From assembly GCF_900113085.1 (NCBI RefSeq), contig NZ_FOOC01000006.1, forward strand, positions 62,001-126,000: a stretch of 64,000 nt of DNA, given 5' to 3'. Positions 36,549 to 46,076 of this stretch are shown piece by piece. A program made the translations under genes and the position numbers. Each line of letters starts with the position of its first letter. Positions within the stretch are counted from its first letter, which is position 1. Below the pieces are notes generated by a model. That model did no database searches, had not been told where the DNA came from, and saw only the letters and a list, made by a program, of their open reading frames with translations. Source of the stretch: Fontimonas thermophila. GTDB lineage: Bacteria; Pseudomonadota; Gammaproteobacteria; Nevskiales; Nevskiaceae.

Positions 36549-37371
36549 GATCCGCGGCTGGCAGGCTGGGGATCGGCAGGGTGAGCGCCGTGCTCATCCG
36601 CAGCATCACCGGTTGTACGAGCAGACGCTGCTCGGTGCGACGGATCAACTGGGAAGGCGGGACCAATTCGACCCCCAGTGCGGAGAGGCGCGGGAGCATT
36701 TCCGTCAGTACCGCATAGGTTTCGTGGTACGGGTGGGCGATGGCGAGCGCGCCGCCCTGCTGGCGTGCGATCGCGATCAGGCGCTGGAACTGTGCCCGGA
36801 TCGGTTCGATGCCCCGATCGTGGTCGAGGAACACGCGGCGGCGTGTCGCCGGGATGCCGTAGGCCCGGGCCAGAGGATAGGCGACGCTGTCGGCGGTGGT
36901 CATGCTGTCGACAAAGTAGCCGCTGCCCCGGCGCGACAGCTCGCGCATCAACCAGTGCATGGCGCTGCGGTTGGCGGTGGCACGGCTGCCTTGATGGTTG
37001 TTGACCCCAACAGCGTGCGGCACGCTGGCGAGCAGGCGGGCCAGTTGCGCGCTGTTGGCGGCATACGGGGGCTGTGCCGACAGGGCCAGCGGGTGCGCGC
37101 GGCCGGCGAGCGGCTCCAGCGGCAGATGCACGAGGATTTCCTTGCCGGCGCGGAAAGCCGATTCCGCGAGCCGGCGCGTATGGGGCGATTCGGGCAAGAA
37201 CGCGCAGGCCACGGGGCCGGGCAGGGCCACGGCGGCGCGGCCTTCATCCCAGTTGTCGCCCAGATCGTCGACGATGATGCTGATCCAGGGGCGCTGCGCC
37301 GCCGCGGCTGCTGGCATCAGGCCGCCGAGCAGGATCGCAAGGGCGGCGGCCAGAGGCCACAGGCGCGACAT
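36526..37371 (-). CDS. Divergent polysaccharide deacetylase family protein (YibQ-like)
   Basis: A 281-residue periplasmic protein with a signal peptide ([20 protein letters not shown]) and the divergent NodB-fold: [45 protein letters not shown] and [11 protein letters not shown]. Members are found with envC and peptidases but lack proven deacetylase activity. ATG 37371 is chosen; a GTG at 37377 overlapping the ctp stop is an alternative. The gene is in an operon after ctp and envC. Confidence 0.88.
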   Translation of the reverse strand: MSRLWPLAAALAILLGGLMPAAAAAQRPWISIIVDDLGDNWDEGRAAVALPGPVACAFLPESPHTRRLAESAFRAGKEILVHLPLEPLAGRAHPLALSAQPPYAANSAQLARLLASVPHAVGVNNHQGSRATANRSAMHWLMRELSRRGSGYFVDSMTTADSVAYPLARAYGIPATRRRVFLDHDRGIEPIRAQFQRLIAIARQQGGALAIAHPYHETYAVLTEMLPRLSALGVELVPPSQLIRRTEQRLLVQPVMLRMSTALTLPIPSLPAADLSAAATR

Positions 37372-37373
37372 GG

Positions 37374-38720
37374 TCACGGCGCCCTGGCGATCACCAGGCC
37401 CTTGAGCAGATTCAGTGCCTCGTACAGCGCGTAATCGGATTCGGCGAGCGCGCGCGCCTGTTGGGCCTGCCGCTCGGCCGCCTCGCGTTTCTTCGCGAGC
37501 TCATCCTTGTGCGCGGGATCGCCATTTTCGTTGGCGAGGCTCTTGGCGAGGTCGGCTTCGGAGACCGGCTCGAAGGCGTTTTCCGAGTCGTTGTCGTCGC
37601 GCGCGATCCGCAGCGGCCGGATGATGATGTCGGGTTCGATCCCCTCGGCCTGGATCGAGCGGCCGGAAGGCGTGTAATAGCGCGCGGTCGTGATCTTGAT
37701 CGCCCCTTCGTTGGACAGCGGCAGGATCGTCTGCACCGAGCCTTTGCCGAAGCTGCGGCTGCCGACGAGCACGCCGCGTTTGTGGTCCTGCAAGGCGCCG
37801 GCGACGATTTCCGAGGCCGACGCCGAGCCGGCATTGATCATGACGATGATCGGTTTACCGTCGAGCAGATCACCCGGCGTGGCTTCGAAGTCGCGCCCGT
37901 CGCGGCCATCGCGCCCGCGGATCGTGACGATCTTGCCGTGTTCGAGGAAACTGTCGCTGACCTTGACTGCGGCGTCGAGCACGCCGCCTGGATTGTTGCG
38001 CAGGTCGAGGATCATGCCTTTGAGCGCACCGCCGGATTCGGATTTCAGCCGGGCCAGTTCTTTGCCCAGCATCGGTGCGGTTTCAGTGGTGAAGCTGGAG
38101 ATGCGCAGATACGCCATGCCGGGTTCGAGCAGGCGTCCGCGCACGCTCGACACCTTGATCACGTCGCGCTTGAGTTCGATGACCTTGGGCGCCGGTTCGC
38201 CTTCACGCACCAGTGTCAGCTTGACCGTGCTGCCCGGTTCGCCGCGCATTTTGTTCACGGCCTCGCTCAGGGTCAGGCCTTTCACCGGGGTGTCGTCGAT
38301 CTTGACGATGAGGTCACCGGGCTGGATGCCGGCCCTGGCGGCGGGGGTGTCGTCGATCGGTGCGACGACCTTGACGAAGCCGTCCTGCATCTGCACCTCG
38401 ATGCCCAGCCCTCCGAACTTGCCGGAGGTGGCGATGTTCATTTCCTTGAACTCGTCCTTGTCCAGATAGGCCGAGTGCGGATCGAGACCGGAGAGCATGC
38501 CGCGCACGGCGTTCTCCAGCAGCACCTTGTCCTCGACCGGTTCGACGTAGTCGGTCTTCACGCGGTTGAGGATTTCGACGAAAGTCTGCAGATCCTTGAC
38601 CGGCAGGGATTCCGGCGGCGACTTGGTTTTGTCGGCGAGAACGCCGGAGGTGAGACTGACCGATGCGCCGATGAGGATGCCGGCTGCGAGCGCCAGCGGA
38701 ACGCGATACGAAAATGACAT
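37374..38720 (-). CDS. C-terminal processing peptidase (S41 family, CtpA/Prc type)
   Basis: A 448-residue periplasmic protease. A signal segment (VPLALAAGILIGASVSL) is followed by the PDZ domain (VKVVAPIDDTPAARAGIQPGDLIVKID is the core) and the S41 catalytic domain with Ser in GSASASEIV and Lys in GSRSFGKGSVQT. The C-terminus is Gln/Ala/Glu-rich. It lies between envC and yibQ, all on the minus strand. It may process cell-wall enzymes; that function is inferred from family and context. Confidence 0.95.
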   Translation of the reverse strand: MSFSYRVPLALAAGILIGASVSLTSGVLADKTKSPPESLPVKDLQTFVEILNRVKTDYVEPVEDKVLLENAVRGMLSGLDPHSAYLDKDEFKEMNIATSGKFGGLGIEVQMQDGFVKVVAPIDDTPAARAGIQPGDLIVKIDDTPVKGLTLSEAVNKMRGEPGSTVKLTLVREGEPAPKVIELKRDVIKVSSVRGRLLEPGMAYLRISSFTTETAPMLGKELARLKSESGGALKGMILDLRNNPGGVLDAAVKVSDSFLEHGKIVTIRGRDGRDGRDFEATPGDLLDGKPIIVMINAGSASASEIVAGALQDHKRGVLVGSRSFGKGSVQTILPLSNEGAIKITTARYYTPSGRSIQAEGIEPDIIIRPLRIARDDNDSENAFEPVSEADLAKSLANENGDPAHKDELAKKREAAERQAQQARALAESDYALYEALNLLKGLVIARAP

Positions 38721-38817
38721 GGAGAAAGCTGCGGGTCGGAAAAAGCTGATGATGGCACGATAGCAAGTGTAGGACGGCGCGGAAAGCGCCGGGTTCCCGC
38801 ATCGGCGGTGCAGATCG

Positions 38818-39969
38818 TCAGCGCGCGAGCCACAGCCGCGGATCGATCGGCTCGGTCCCCTTGCGCAGTTCGAAATAGACCCCCGGCTGATCATGGCCGC
38901 CGGTACTGCCGGCGCTGGCGATCACCTGTCCGGCACGCACCTTGTCGCCGATGGCGACGTTGGCGGCCTGTGCATGTCCGTACAGGCTGTAATAACCGCC
39001 TTCGTGTTCCAGCAGGACGATCAGGCCATAGCGGTGCATCCAGCCGACATAGACGACGCGGCCGCGCGCGACGGCCTTGATCGCGGTGCCTTCCTGGGTG
39101 CCGATCCAATGGCCCTTCCAGGTCAGCTTGCCGCCGGCCTTGGGCTCCCCATAGCGTGCGATCAGGCGGCCACGCACGGGCCACGGCAGCTTGCCGCGCA
39201 GGGATGCGAAGGGCTGATCGGAGAAGCCGACATCCGGCGGCAGGTCGGCGAAGCTGTCCTGCAGGCGCTCGATGAGCTGGCGGATCGCGCGTTCATCGGC
39301 CTGCAGCCGCTTGAGCTCGCCCTCTTCGTCGGCGAGACGCGCGCGCAACTGCTGCAGGAGTTTGGCGCGCTGGTCGCGCGACACCTTGAGCTGGGCGAGG
39401 GCGGCTTCCTGCTGGGCTTTGAGTTCCGTCAGCCGCGCCACTTCCGCCTGCAGACGTTCCGACAATGCCTCGAGCGTATCGACGCGGGCGCGGATTCCTT
39501 CGATCGCCGTGCGCTGGGCGCGCTGCAGGTAGTCGTAATAGACCAGTACACGGCCGACTTTGTGCACATCGCTCTGGTTGAGCAGGAGCTGGGTCCGCCC
39601 CTGGCGGCCGATCACATAGGCCGCCCGCAGCTGCTGGCGCAGGTTCGCGGTGTGCCGCTCCAGCGCGCGCCGTGCGGCGAGGATCTCGGTTTCGGTGTCG
39701 TGGATGCGGCTGCGCTGTGCCGCGGCCTGCTGCTGCAGGGCCTTGAGTTCGCGGCCGGTTGCGGCGATCCGCCGTTCCAGGTCCTGGAGGTCGGCGGCGA
39801 GGGCATCGCGCTGGGCCTGATCGGCCTCGATCGATTTCGTCAGCTCGGCGATCCGCGCCTGCACTTGCTCCAGCGCCTCTTGCCTCTGGCGCAGTTCTGT
39901 ACTCGCAGATAGCGCCGTGCCGGCGGCCAGCCAGCACAACAGGACGGCGAGGAGCCCCAAGCGGTTCAT
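38818..39969 (-). CDS. envC: EnvC-like murein hydrolase activator (degenerate LytM/M23 domain)
   Basis: A 383-residue exported protein: signal peptide (LLAVLLCWLAAGTALSAS), a long coiled coil over the first 230 residues (for example LRQRQEALEQVQARIAELT), then an M23/LytM domain. The metalloprotease ligands are missing: the first His-x3-Asp is replaced by WKGHWIGTQE, and the HxH is GVYFELRKG. This matches EnvC, which activates amidases at the division septum rather than cutting peptidoglycan. It is divergent from the rhodanese gene, as in the yibN-envC-yibQ locus of Escherichia coli, but gpmI is absent. Confidence 0.92.
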   Translation of the reverse strand: MNRLGLLAVLLCWLAAGTALSASTELRQRQEALEQVQARIAELTKSIEADQAQRDALAADLQDLERRIAATGRELKALQQQAAAQRSRIHDTETEILAARRALERHTANLRQQLRAAYVIGRQGRTQLLLNQSDVHKVGRVLVYYDYLQRAQRTAIEGIRARVDTLEALSERLQAEVARLTELKAQQEAALAQLKVSRDQRAKLLQQLRARLADEEGELKRLQADERAIRQLIERLQDSFADLPPDVGFSDQPFASLRGKLPWPVRGRLIARYGEPKAGGKLTWKGHWIGTQEGTAIKAVARGRVVYVGWMHRYGLIVLLEHEGGYYSLYGHAQAANVAIGDKVRAGQVIASAGSTGGHDQPGVYFELRKGTEPIDPRLWLAR

Positions 39970-40027
39970 GCGATAATGCTAGCGGTTTTATTCCTGCATC
40001 CGCGCACGGCGCGGCGGTTTTTCGTTC

Positions 40028-40453
40028 ATGGCCCAGTTCATCGAGTTTGTCAGCAACCACCCCGTGCTGTTCGCACTGCTCGGCGTGCTGCTGATACTGT
40101 TCATCGCCAACGAGATCCATGGCGCGATCGCCGGCGGCAAGCGTCTGTCGGTACCCGAGGCGGTACGCCTGATCAACGACCGCGATCCGATCATCCTCGA
40201 CGTGCGCCCCCCGGCCGATTTCAAGAAAGGCCACCTGCTGCACGCCTACAACGCGCCGATCACCAAGCTGGACGAGCACATCGGCCAGTTCGGCAAGGAC
40301 AAGACGCGGCCGATCCTCGTCTACTGCGCGCTCGGCTCCACCGCCGTGACCGCGGCCGAACGGCTGCGCAAGAACGGCTTTGCCGAGGTTTACCCGCTGC
40401 GCGGTGGACTCAACGCCTGGCTCGGTGCCAATCTGCCGGTGACGACCCGATGA
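40028..40453 (+). CDS. Membrane-anchored rhodanese-like protein (YibN-like)
   Basis: A 141-residue protein with one N-terminal membrane segment (VLFALLGVLLILFIANEI) and a cytoplasmic rhodanese domain: VRPPADFKKGHLLHAYNAP, active-site Cys in VYCALGSTA, and PLRGGLNAW. It carries a persulfide and may take part in sulfur transfer. It overlaps grxC by 4 bases and leads the grxC-secB-gpsA operon. Confidence 0.92.
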   Translation: MAQFIEFVSNHPVLFALLGVLLILFIANEIHGAIAGGKRLSVPEAVRLINDRDPIILDVRPPADFKKGHLLHAYNAPITKLDEHIGQFGKDKTRPILVYCALGSTAVTAAERLRKNGFAEVYPLRGGLNAWLGANLPVTTR

Positions 40454-40704
40454 AAGCGGTGCGAATGTACAGTACGCGCCATTGCCCGTTCTGCGTGATG
40501 GCCAAGCGCCTGCTCGCCGCCAAGGGGGTGCAGGTCGAGGAAATCCGGATCGACGAGCAGCCCGAGCAGCGCGACGAGATGATGCGCATCACCGGCCGGC
40601 GCACCGTGCCGCAGATTTTCGTCGGCGATGTCCACGTCGGCGGTTGTGACGACTTGTATGCCCTCGACCGCGCCGGCGGGCTCGATCCACTCCTGCGAGA
40701 CTGA
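40450..40704 (+). CDS. grxC: Glutaredoxin 3
   Basis: An 84-residue glutaredoxin with a CPFC active site (HCPFCVMAKRLL), the cis-Pro TVPQIFVGDVHVGG, and a C-terminal GGLDPLL helix. It reduces protein disulfides with glutathione. It overlaps the rhodanese stop (ATGA) and is six bases from secB. Confidence 0.97.
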   Translation: MKAVRMYSTRHCPFCVMAKRLLAAKGVQVEEIRIDEQPEQRDEMMRITGRRTVPQIFVGDVHVGGCDDLYALDRAGGLDPLLRD

Positions 40705-40710
40705 AACGAC

Positions 40711-41199
40711 ATGACCGATCCCAAACCGACCAGTGGCGTGCCGCAGCGCCAGGTGCTGCTGCAGAAGATCTACGTCAAGGATGCTTCGCTGGAGGTGCCG
40801 CTGGCGCCGCAGATCTTCACGCGGCCGTGGCAGCCCCAGGTGGACGTGCAAATCAACACCGAGGTCAAGAACCTCGACGGCGACAACGTCCAGGTCATGC
40901 TGTCGGTGACCGTCACCGCCCGCCTCGGCGACGACGTGGCCTTCCTTGCCGAGGCGCATCAGGCCGGAATCTTTCTGGTGCGCGGATTCCCGGACGCATC
41001 CGAGCGCCAGGCGGTGCTCGGCGGATACTGCCCCAGCCTGATCTTCCCGTTCGCGCGCGAAACCATCGCCGATCTCGTGCAGCGCGGCGGTTTTCCGCAG
41101 TTATTGCTGCAGCCGATCAATTTCGAGGCCTTGTATCTCGAACATCTGAACCGCTCGCGCGCGCAAGTGCCTCCGGCTGCGGCCGCTGCCGCCCACTGA
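40711..41199 (+). CDS. secB: Protein-export chaperone SecB
   Basis: A 162-residue homotetrameric chaperone that keeps preproteins unfolded and hands them to SecA. Family blocks: LLQKIYVKDASLEVP, VDVQINTEVK, GYCPSLIFPFARETI and FPQLLLQPINFEALY. The tail is Ala/Pro-rich. It is the third gene of the rhodanese-grxC-secB-gpsA operon. Confidence 0.98.
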   Translation: MTDPKPTSGVPQRQVLLQKIYVKDASLEVPLAPQIFTRPWQPQVDVQINTEVKNLDGDNVQVMLSVTVTARLGDDVAFLAEAHQAGIFLVRGFPDASERQAVLGGYCPSLIFPFARETIADLVQRGGFPQLLLQPINFEALYLEHLNRSRAQVPPAAAAAAH

Positions 41200-41203
41200 G
41201 GTG

Positions 41204-42229
41204 ATGGCGACGCCTGATCCACACCCGGAGGAGTGCCCGATCGGCGTGATCGGCGCCGGGTCGTTCGGCACGGCGCTGGCGATCCATCTTGCGCGGCGCA
41301 ATGGTCCGACCCTGTTATGGGGCCGTGACGGCGAGCGGATCGCGGCGATGCAGGCGGCGCGCGAGAACGCGCAATACCTGCCAGGCTGTGCGTTCCCGGC
41401 CAAGCTCACCGCGACGGCAGATTTGCCGGCACTGGTGACGGCCTGCGCGGACTTGCTGCTTGCAACGCCCGCGCATGCCTTGCGCGAGACTTTGCGCAGA
41501 CTCGCGCCGCTGCTGCGCCCCCGACAGGGGATCGTCGTCGCCTGCAAGGGCTTGGAGCCCGGCAGTGGCCGGTTGATCCACGAAGTCTTCGCCGACGAGC
41601 TGGCCGGTTCACGCCCGCTCGCCGTGTTGTCGGGGCCGACGTTTGCCAAGGAGTTGGGGCTGGGGTTGCCGACCGCGGTCACGATCGCCTCGACCGACCA
41701 GGCTTTTGCCGAGAAGATCGCCAAGCATCTGCATGGCGGCGGCTTCCGCGCCTACTGGACCGACGATCTGGTCGGCGTGCAGATCGGCGGCGCCGCCAAG
41801 AACGTCATGGCCATCGGCGTGGGCATCGCCGACGGTCTGGCCCTGGGTGCGAATACGCGCGCTGCGCTGATCACGCGCGGGCTTGCCGAGATCATGCGGC
41901 TCGCGGAAGCGCTGGGCGCGCGCGCCGAGACGCTGATGGGGCTGGCCGGCATGGGCGATCTCGTGCTCACCTGCACGGATAACCAGTCGCGCAACCGCCG
42001 TCTGGGGCTGCTGCTGGCGCAGGGCAAATCGGTCGAGGAGGCCAGCCGGGAGATCCGCCAGGTCGTCGAAGGCGTGCGTGCCGCGCCGGAGGTGCTGCGG
42101 CTCGCGCACAGACACAGCATCGAGATGCCGATCACCGCCGCCGTTGCTGCCGTGCTCGCGGGGCAGATGAGCCCGGTGGAGGCAGTGCGGGCGCTGGCGA
42201 CACGCCCGGCCAAGGCCGAGACGGGTTAG
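41204..42229 (+). CDS. gpsA: Glycerol-3-phosphate dehydrogenase [NAD(P)+]
   Basis: A 341-residue enzyme that makes sn-glycerol 3-phosphate for phospholipids. The N-terminal Rossmann motif is [17 protein letters not shown], the catalytic Lys is in [18 protein letters not shown], and [14 protein letters not shown] and [10 protein letters not shown] are family signatures. ATG 41204 follows an adjacent GTG. The gene order secB-gpsA-trmL, with trmL convergent, is typical of gammaproteobacteria. Confidence 0.97.
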   Translation: MATPDPHPEECPIGVIGAGSFGTALAIHLARRNGPTLLWGRDGERIAAMQAARENAQYLPGCAFPAKLTATADLPALVTACADLLLATPAHALRETLRRLAPLLRPRQGIVVACKGLEPGSGRLIHEVFADELAGSRPLAVLSGPTFAKELGLGLPTAVTIASTDQAFAEKIAKHLHGGGFRAYWTDDLVGVQIGGAAKNVMAIGVGIADGLALGANTRAALITRGLAEIMRLAEALGARAETLMGLAGMGDLVLTCTDNQSRNRRLGLLLAQGKSVEEASREIRQVVEGVRAAPEVLRLAHRHSIEMPITAAVAAVLAGQMSPVEAVRALATRPAKAETG

Positions 42230-42693
42230 GCTCTGCTGCCATCGAATCCCATCTGCCGCCACGCCTCATAGACGGCGATGGCCACTGCGTTTGCGAGGTT
42301 TAAGCTGCGGCTGGCTGCGCGCATCGGCAGATACAGGCGCTGGGACGCCGGCAATGTCTCCAGCACGGCATCCGGCAGACCCCGCGTCTCTGGTCCGAAC
42401 AGCAAGACGTCGCCCGCGCAATATGCAACACGGTCATAGCGCAGCACGCCGCGTGTGCTGAAGGCGAGCCAGCGCGCCTGCGGCAGCGCCGCGCGCAGGC
42501 GCTCAAGCGAGGCGTGTTCGTGCACCATCGCAAGATCGTGATAATCCAGACCGGCGCGGCGCAGGGCCTTGTCGGTGAGCTGAAAGCCGAGCGGGTGAAT
42601 CAGGTGCAGTTGTGCGCCGGTGTTGGCGCACAGCCGGATGATGTTGCCGGTGTTCGGCGGGATCTCGGGCTGATAGAGCGCGACGTGAAACAT
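42226..42693 (-). CDS. trmL: tRNA (cytidine/uridine-34 2'-O)-methyltransferase TrmL
   Basis: A 155-residue SPOUT methyltransferase with the trefoil-knot signature: [32 protein letters not shown] and [21 protein letters not shown]. It methylates the wobble base of tRNA-Leu isoacceptors. It overlaps the gpsA stop by 4 bases in convergent orientation. Confidence 0.96.
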   Translation of the reverse strand: MFHVALYQPEIPPNTGNIIRLCANTGAQLHLIHPLGFQLTDKALRRAGLDYHDLAMVHEHASLERLRAALPQARWLAFSTRGVLRYDRVAYCAGDVLLFGPETRGLPDAVLETLPASQRLYLPMRAASRSLNLANAVAIAVYEAWRQMGFDGSRA

Positions 42694-42802
42694 GCTTTTT
42701 CAGGATGCCAAGGCCGGGGACGCCGTAGCGGGTGCACGGCCGACCGGAGCGGGGCGCGCCGCAAACCAGATGCAAGCCATTGTAGAAGCGGTCTTTAGTT
42801 CA

Positions 42803-42831
42803 TTGACAGCGTTGAGAACGGCTTCTAAGCT
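42803..42831 (+). promoter_or_regulatory. Promoter of the small exported protein
   Basis: TTGACA (perfect), 17-base spacer, TAAGCT, about 30 bases upstream of the ATG at 42864. The whole element lies between TAGAAGC (42783) and GCTTCTA (ending 42828), an inverted repeat that overlaps the -10. Confidence 0.6.
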
Positions 42832-42863
42832 CTTGTCGAGCTTGGCAAAACGCGGAGATCTCC

Positions 42864-43160
42864 ATGAAGGCCCTGAATCTGTTCGCTGCCGCGGTCGTTT
42901 TTGCGCTGACCGCATCTGTCGCGCGGGCCCAGAGCGATCTCGACAGCATCGACGAATCGCCGTCCGCGGCGGCGATGGCCTTTGACCTCGTCATCGTGCG
43001 GCCGCTGAGCATCGTGGCGGCGGTGGCGGGCGTTGGCCTGTTCGTGGTCCAGTTGCCGCTGTCGATCCTCCAGGGCGAACCGCCGGTGGAGCCGGCGCGC
43101 CGCTTCGTCGTCGAGCCGGTCAAGTATGCGATCGCCCGCCCGCTCGGCGACATGCAATAA
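42864..43160 (+). CDS. Small exported protein with one membrane segment, unknown function
   Basis: A 98-residue protein with a signal peptide (MKALNLFAAAVVFALTASVARA, cleaved before QSD) and one later hydrophobic segment (PLSIVAAVAGVGLFVVQLPL). The short C-terminal region is positively charged. Small proteins of this kind (signal peptide, DLDSID acidic patch, hydrophobic stretch, then EPPVEPARRFV) occur in gammaproteobacteria without known function. GGAGAT precedes the ATG. It has its own good promoter and no operon partner. Confidence 0.75.
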   Translation: MKALNLFAAAVVFALTASVARAQSDLDSIDESPSAAAMAFDLVIVRPLSIVAAVAGVGLFVVQLPLSILQGEPPVEPARRFVVEPVKYAIARPLGDMQ

Positions 43161-43275
43161 ACGCAAGTGAGCACCTGTCGGAGATGGATCCTCGACACGG
43201 GGCAGATGCGGCGTTGCGCGGCGCTGGCCCGCCCGCGTGCATGAAAAGCCTGCGCCGGGCCGGCGGCCAAACGCT

Positions 43276-46035
43276 TTAGCGCAGGCGCTTGCCGTCGGCG
43301 TCGAGCACCATCACCTCGCCCCAGCCGAGCTCGCGGATCGGCTGCTCGATGCGGGCGAGATCGCCGACGACGATCCAGGTCAGCGCATCCGGATGGACGA
43401 GCCGACGCGCCGCGGCGTTGATCGCTGCGGGCGACAAGCCCTCGACGCGGTCGACGAACGTATTCCAGTAATCGTCGGGCAGCTCGTGCACGAGCACGGT
43501 CGTGTACGACTCGGCGATTTCGGCGGCGGTTTCGTTCTCGCCCGGCAATGACCGCACGAGGCTGTTGCGTGCGAAGGCGATTTCATCCGCCGTCAGCGGC
43601 CGGCCGTCGCGCACCGTCGCAAGCTCTGTGCGCATCTCGCGCAGCGACTCGACGGTCTTGTCGGTCTGCACGGGCGCATAGGCAATGAATGGGCGCTGCG
43701 CCTTGGCTCCGGAGATGACCGTAAACGCTCCATAGGACCAGCGCTTGTCCTCGCGCAGATTCATGTTCAGCCGCGAGACGAAGTTACCACCGAGGGCGGT
43801 GTTGACCAGTTGCATCGCCAGGTCGTCCGGGTCGGACTTCGGCGGCGCGAGATGAGCGGCGAGGATCAACGATTGTTCGGCACCGGTGCGATTCACCAGC
43901 ACGATGCGCGGCTGGCGCGGCAGTGCGACCTCGGCGAGATTCTTTTGGGGCAATGGCACATCCGGTGCCTTCCAGGCGCCGAGCCGGCGTTCGAGCAACG
44001 GCCGGATTTCTTCAAGCGTGGTGTCGCCGACGATGAGCAGAGTGGCATTGTCGGGGCGCAGCCAGCGCTGGTAGAACGCGCGCAGGTCGTCGACGGTGAT
44101 GGCGGCGACGCTGTCCTCGGTGCCGGTACCGCTGCGCGGGTTGGCGTAGGCGTGACCCGCACCGTAGATCAGCTGCGGATACAGCCGCGAGGCGATGCCG
44201 TAAGGCTGGGCTTTTTCCTGCTGGATCGCGGCGAGCTGCTGTTGGCGCAGACGCTCGAGCTCCCGCGCATCGAAGCGCGGACGCAGCAGCACGTCGGCGA
44301 ACAGGTCGAGGCTGGGTTCGAGTCTGGCCTTAAGGGCATTGAGCCGCACAAAGGATGTATCGAGCGTGGAGCCGGCGGAGATCAAGGCGCCGAGTTCCTC
44401 GCTGCGCGCGGCCAGTGCCAGCGCGTCGTAGCGGCCTGCGCCTTCGTCGAGCATGTCCAGCGTCAGCCGGGCAGTGCCGGCCTTGATGCCTGCATCGGCG
44501 GCATAGCCGGCATCGGCGATCAGGCTCAGTTGCACGATGGGTGCCGCGTGGCGCTCGACGAGCACGAGCTTAAGGCCATTGGACAGGGTTGCGCGCTGCA
44601 GCGGTGGCAGCGATAGCGATGGTGGCTCGCCGAGCGGCGGCAGCCGGCTGCGATCGGCGCCCGTCGATGCGACCGTGTATTCCGGGAATGGCTCGACCTG
44701 GAGCACGAAAACACCGTCGGACAGCCAGCGCCGGGCGACATCACGCACCTGCTGCGGCGTGGCCTCGCGCACCTCGCGCAGCTCCTCGGTATAGCGATCC
44801 GGCGTGCCGCAATACACCTGGTATTGCGCGAGGATGGCCGATTTGCCGCCGAAGCCGTCGATGCGTTCGAGCCCGCGCAGGGCGCTTGCAAACACCTTGG
44901 TGCGCACGCGCGCGAGTTCGGCCGCGGTTGGACCTTCGCGCAGGAAGCGCTGGAGTTCCTCGTCGATCGCGCGTTCGACCGCGGCAATGTCGCCGCCGGG
45001 CTTGACCATCGCATCGATCATGAACTGCGAGCCGATCTCGAAAGGTCCGACACCGACGTCGACGTCGGTCGCGAGCTGGTCGCGGTACACCAGGCGCTCA
45101 TAGAGCCGGCTGTTCTTGCCGCTGCCGAGCACGGCGGCGGCGATGCCGAGCATATTGGCGTCCGTTTCGCAGAACCCGGGGACGTTCCAGACCTTGAAGA
45201 GCCGCGCCTGGGGTACACGGTCTTGCAGCGTCGCCCGTTTTTCGCCGCTCATCTTCGCGATCCAGCGGCCATGGCGTTTGCGCACCGGCCCGGGCGGAAT
45301 GTCGCCGAAGTAGTGCTCGACCTTGGCCTTCACTGCGGCGGGATTGACGTCGCCGGCAATCACCAGCACGGCATTGGCTGCGCCGTAGTGCTCGCGGAAC
45401 CATTCCTTGACGTCATCGAGCGTCGCGGCCTTCAGATCTTCGTAGGAACCGATCGTGGTCCACGAGTACGGATGCCCGGCCGGATAGGTCGCCGCCGCGA
45501 TCACTTCGTCGACCTTGCCATAGGGCTCGTTCTCGCCCTGACGTTTTTCGTTGAGCACGACTTCACGCTGCTCGTCGAGCTTGTTCTGGTCGATCGCGCC
45601 GAGCAGATGTCCCATGCGGTCCGATTCCAGCCACAGCGTCAGATCGAGCGCGCTGGTCGGTACGTTCTGGAAATAATTGGTGCGGTCGTACCAGGTGGTA
45701 CCGTTCATCTTGGTCGCGCCGGCCGGTTCGAGCGGGCGGAAAAACTCGTCGTTGTGGTGTTCTGAACCGTTGAACATCAGATGTTCGAACAGGTGCGCAA
45801 ATCCAGTGCGACCCGGGCGCTCGTCCTTGCTGCCGACGTGATACCAGACGTTGACGGCGACGATCGGCGCCTTGTGATCCTCATGGATCAGCAGCGTCAA
45901 TCCATTGGGCAGCACATGGCGTTCGTAGGGGATGCGCACGTCTGGGAATTCGGATGCAGAGGGCTTGCCGTGTGCCGGCACAAGCGCCAGCACTCCCAGC
46001 AGTGCCGCAGTGACGGCCGCGATGACGTTCTTCAT
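43276..46035 (-). CDS. Periplasmic M16-family zinc protease (two-domain pitrilysin-like)
   Basis: A 919-residue protease with a signal peptide (VIAAVTAALLGVLALVPAHG). The inverted zinc motif is H81-LF-E84-H85 in the first repeat, with the distal Glu in DEQREVVLNEKRQ. Two further M16-like domains follow, the second inactive and carrying DGRPLTADEI near the end. Such enzymes degrade peptides in the periplasm. ATG 46035 is preferred because the signal peptide starts there. It is divergent from ampD. Confidence 0.95.
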   Translation of the reverse strand: MKNVIAAVTAALLGVLALVPAHGKPSASEFPDVRIPYERHVLPNGLTLLIHEDHKAPIVAVNVWYHVGSKDERPGRTGFAHLFEHLMFNGSEHHNDEFFRPLEPAGATKMNGTTWYDRTNYFQNVPTSALDLTLWLESDRMGHLLGAIDQNKLDEQREVVLNEKRQGENEPYGKVDEVIAAATYPAGHPYSWTTIGSYEDLKAATLDDVKEWFREHYGAANAVLVIAGDVNPAAVKAKVEHYFGDIPPGPVRKRHGRWIAKMSGEKRATLQDRVPQARLFKVWNVPGFCETDANMLGIAAAVLGSGKNSRLYERLVYRDQLATDVDVGVGPFEIGSQFMIDAMVKPGGDIAAVERAIDEELQRFLREGPTAAELARVRTKVFASALRGLERIDGFGGKSAILAQYQVYCGTPDRYTEELREVREATPQQVRDVARRWLSDGVFVLQVEPFPEYTVASTGADRSRLPPLGEPPSLSLPPLQRATLSNGLKLVLVERHAAPIVQLSLIADAGYAADAGIKAGTARLTLDMLDEGAGRYDALALAARSEELGALISAGSTLDTSFVRLNALKARLEPSLDLFADVLLRPRFDARELERLRQQQLAAIQQEKAQPYGIASRLYPQLIYGAGHAYANPRSGTGTEDSVAAITVDDLRAFYQRWLRPDNATLLIVGDTTLEEIRPLLERRLGAWKAPDVPLPQKNLAEVALPRQPRIVLVNRTGAEQSLILAAHLAPPKSDPDDLAMQLVNTALGGNFVSRLNMNLREDKRWSYGAFTVISGAKAQRPFIAYAPVQTDKTVESLREMRTELATVRDGRPLTADEIAFARNSLVRSLPGENETAAEIAESYTTVLVHELPDDYWNTFVDRVEGLSPAAINAAARRLVHPDALTWIVVGDLARIEQPIRELGWGEVMVLDADGKRLR

Positions 46036-46076
46036 GATGTCCCCACAGTGGGTCGGTTTTCGAGAATATACGGACG

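Noticed and set aside
43161-43275. Terminator between the small exported protein and the M16 protease
   Set aside because: No stem followed by a T tract in this convergent gap; only short GC-rich complementarity.
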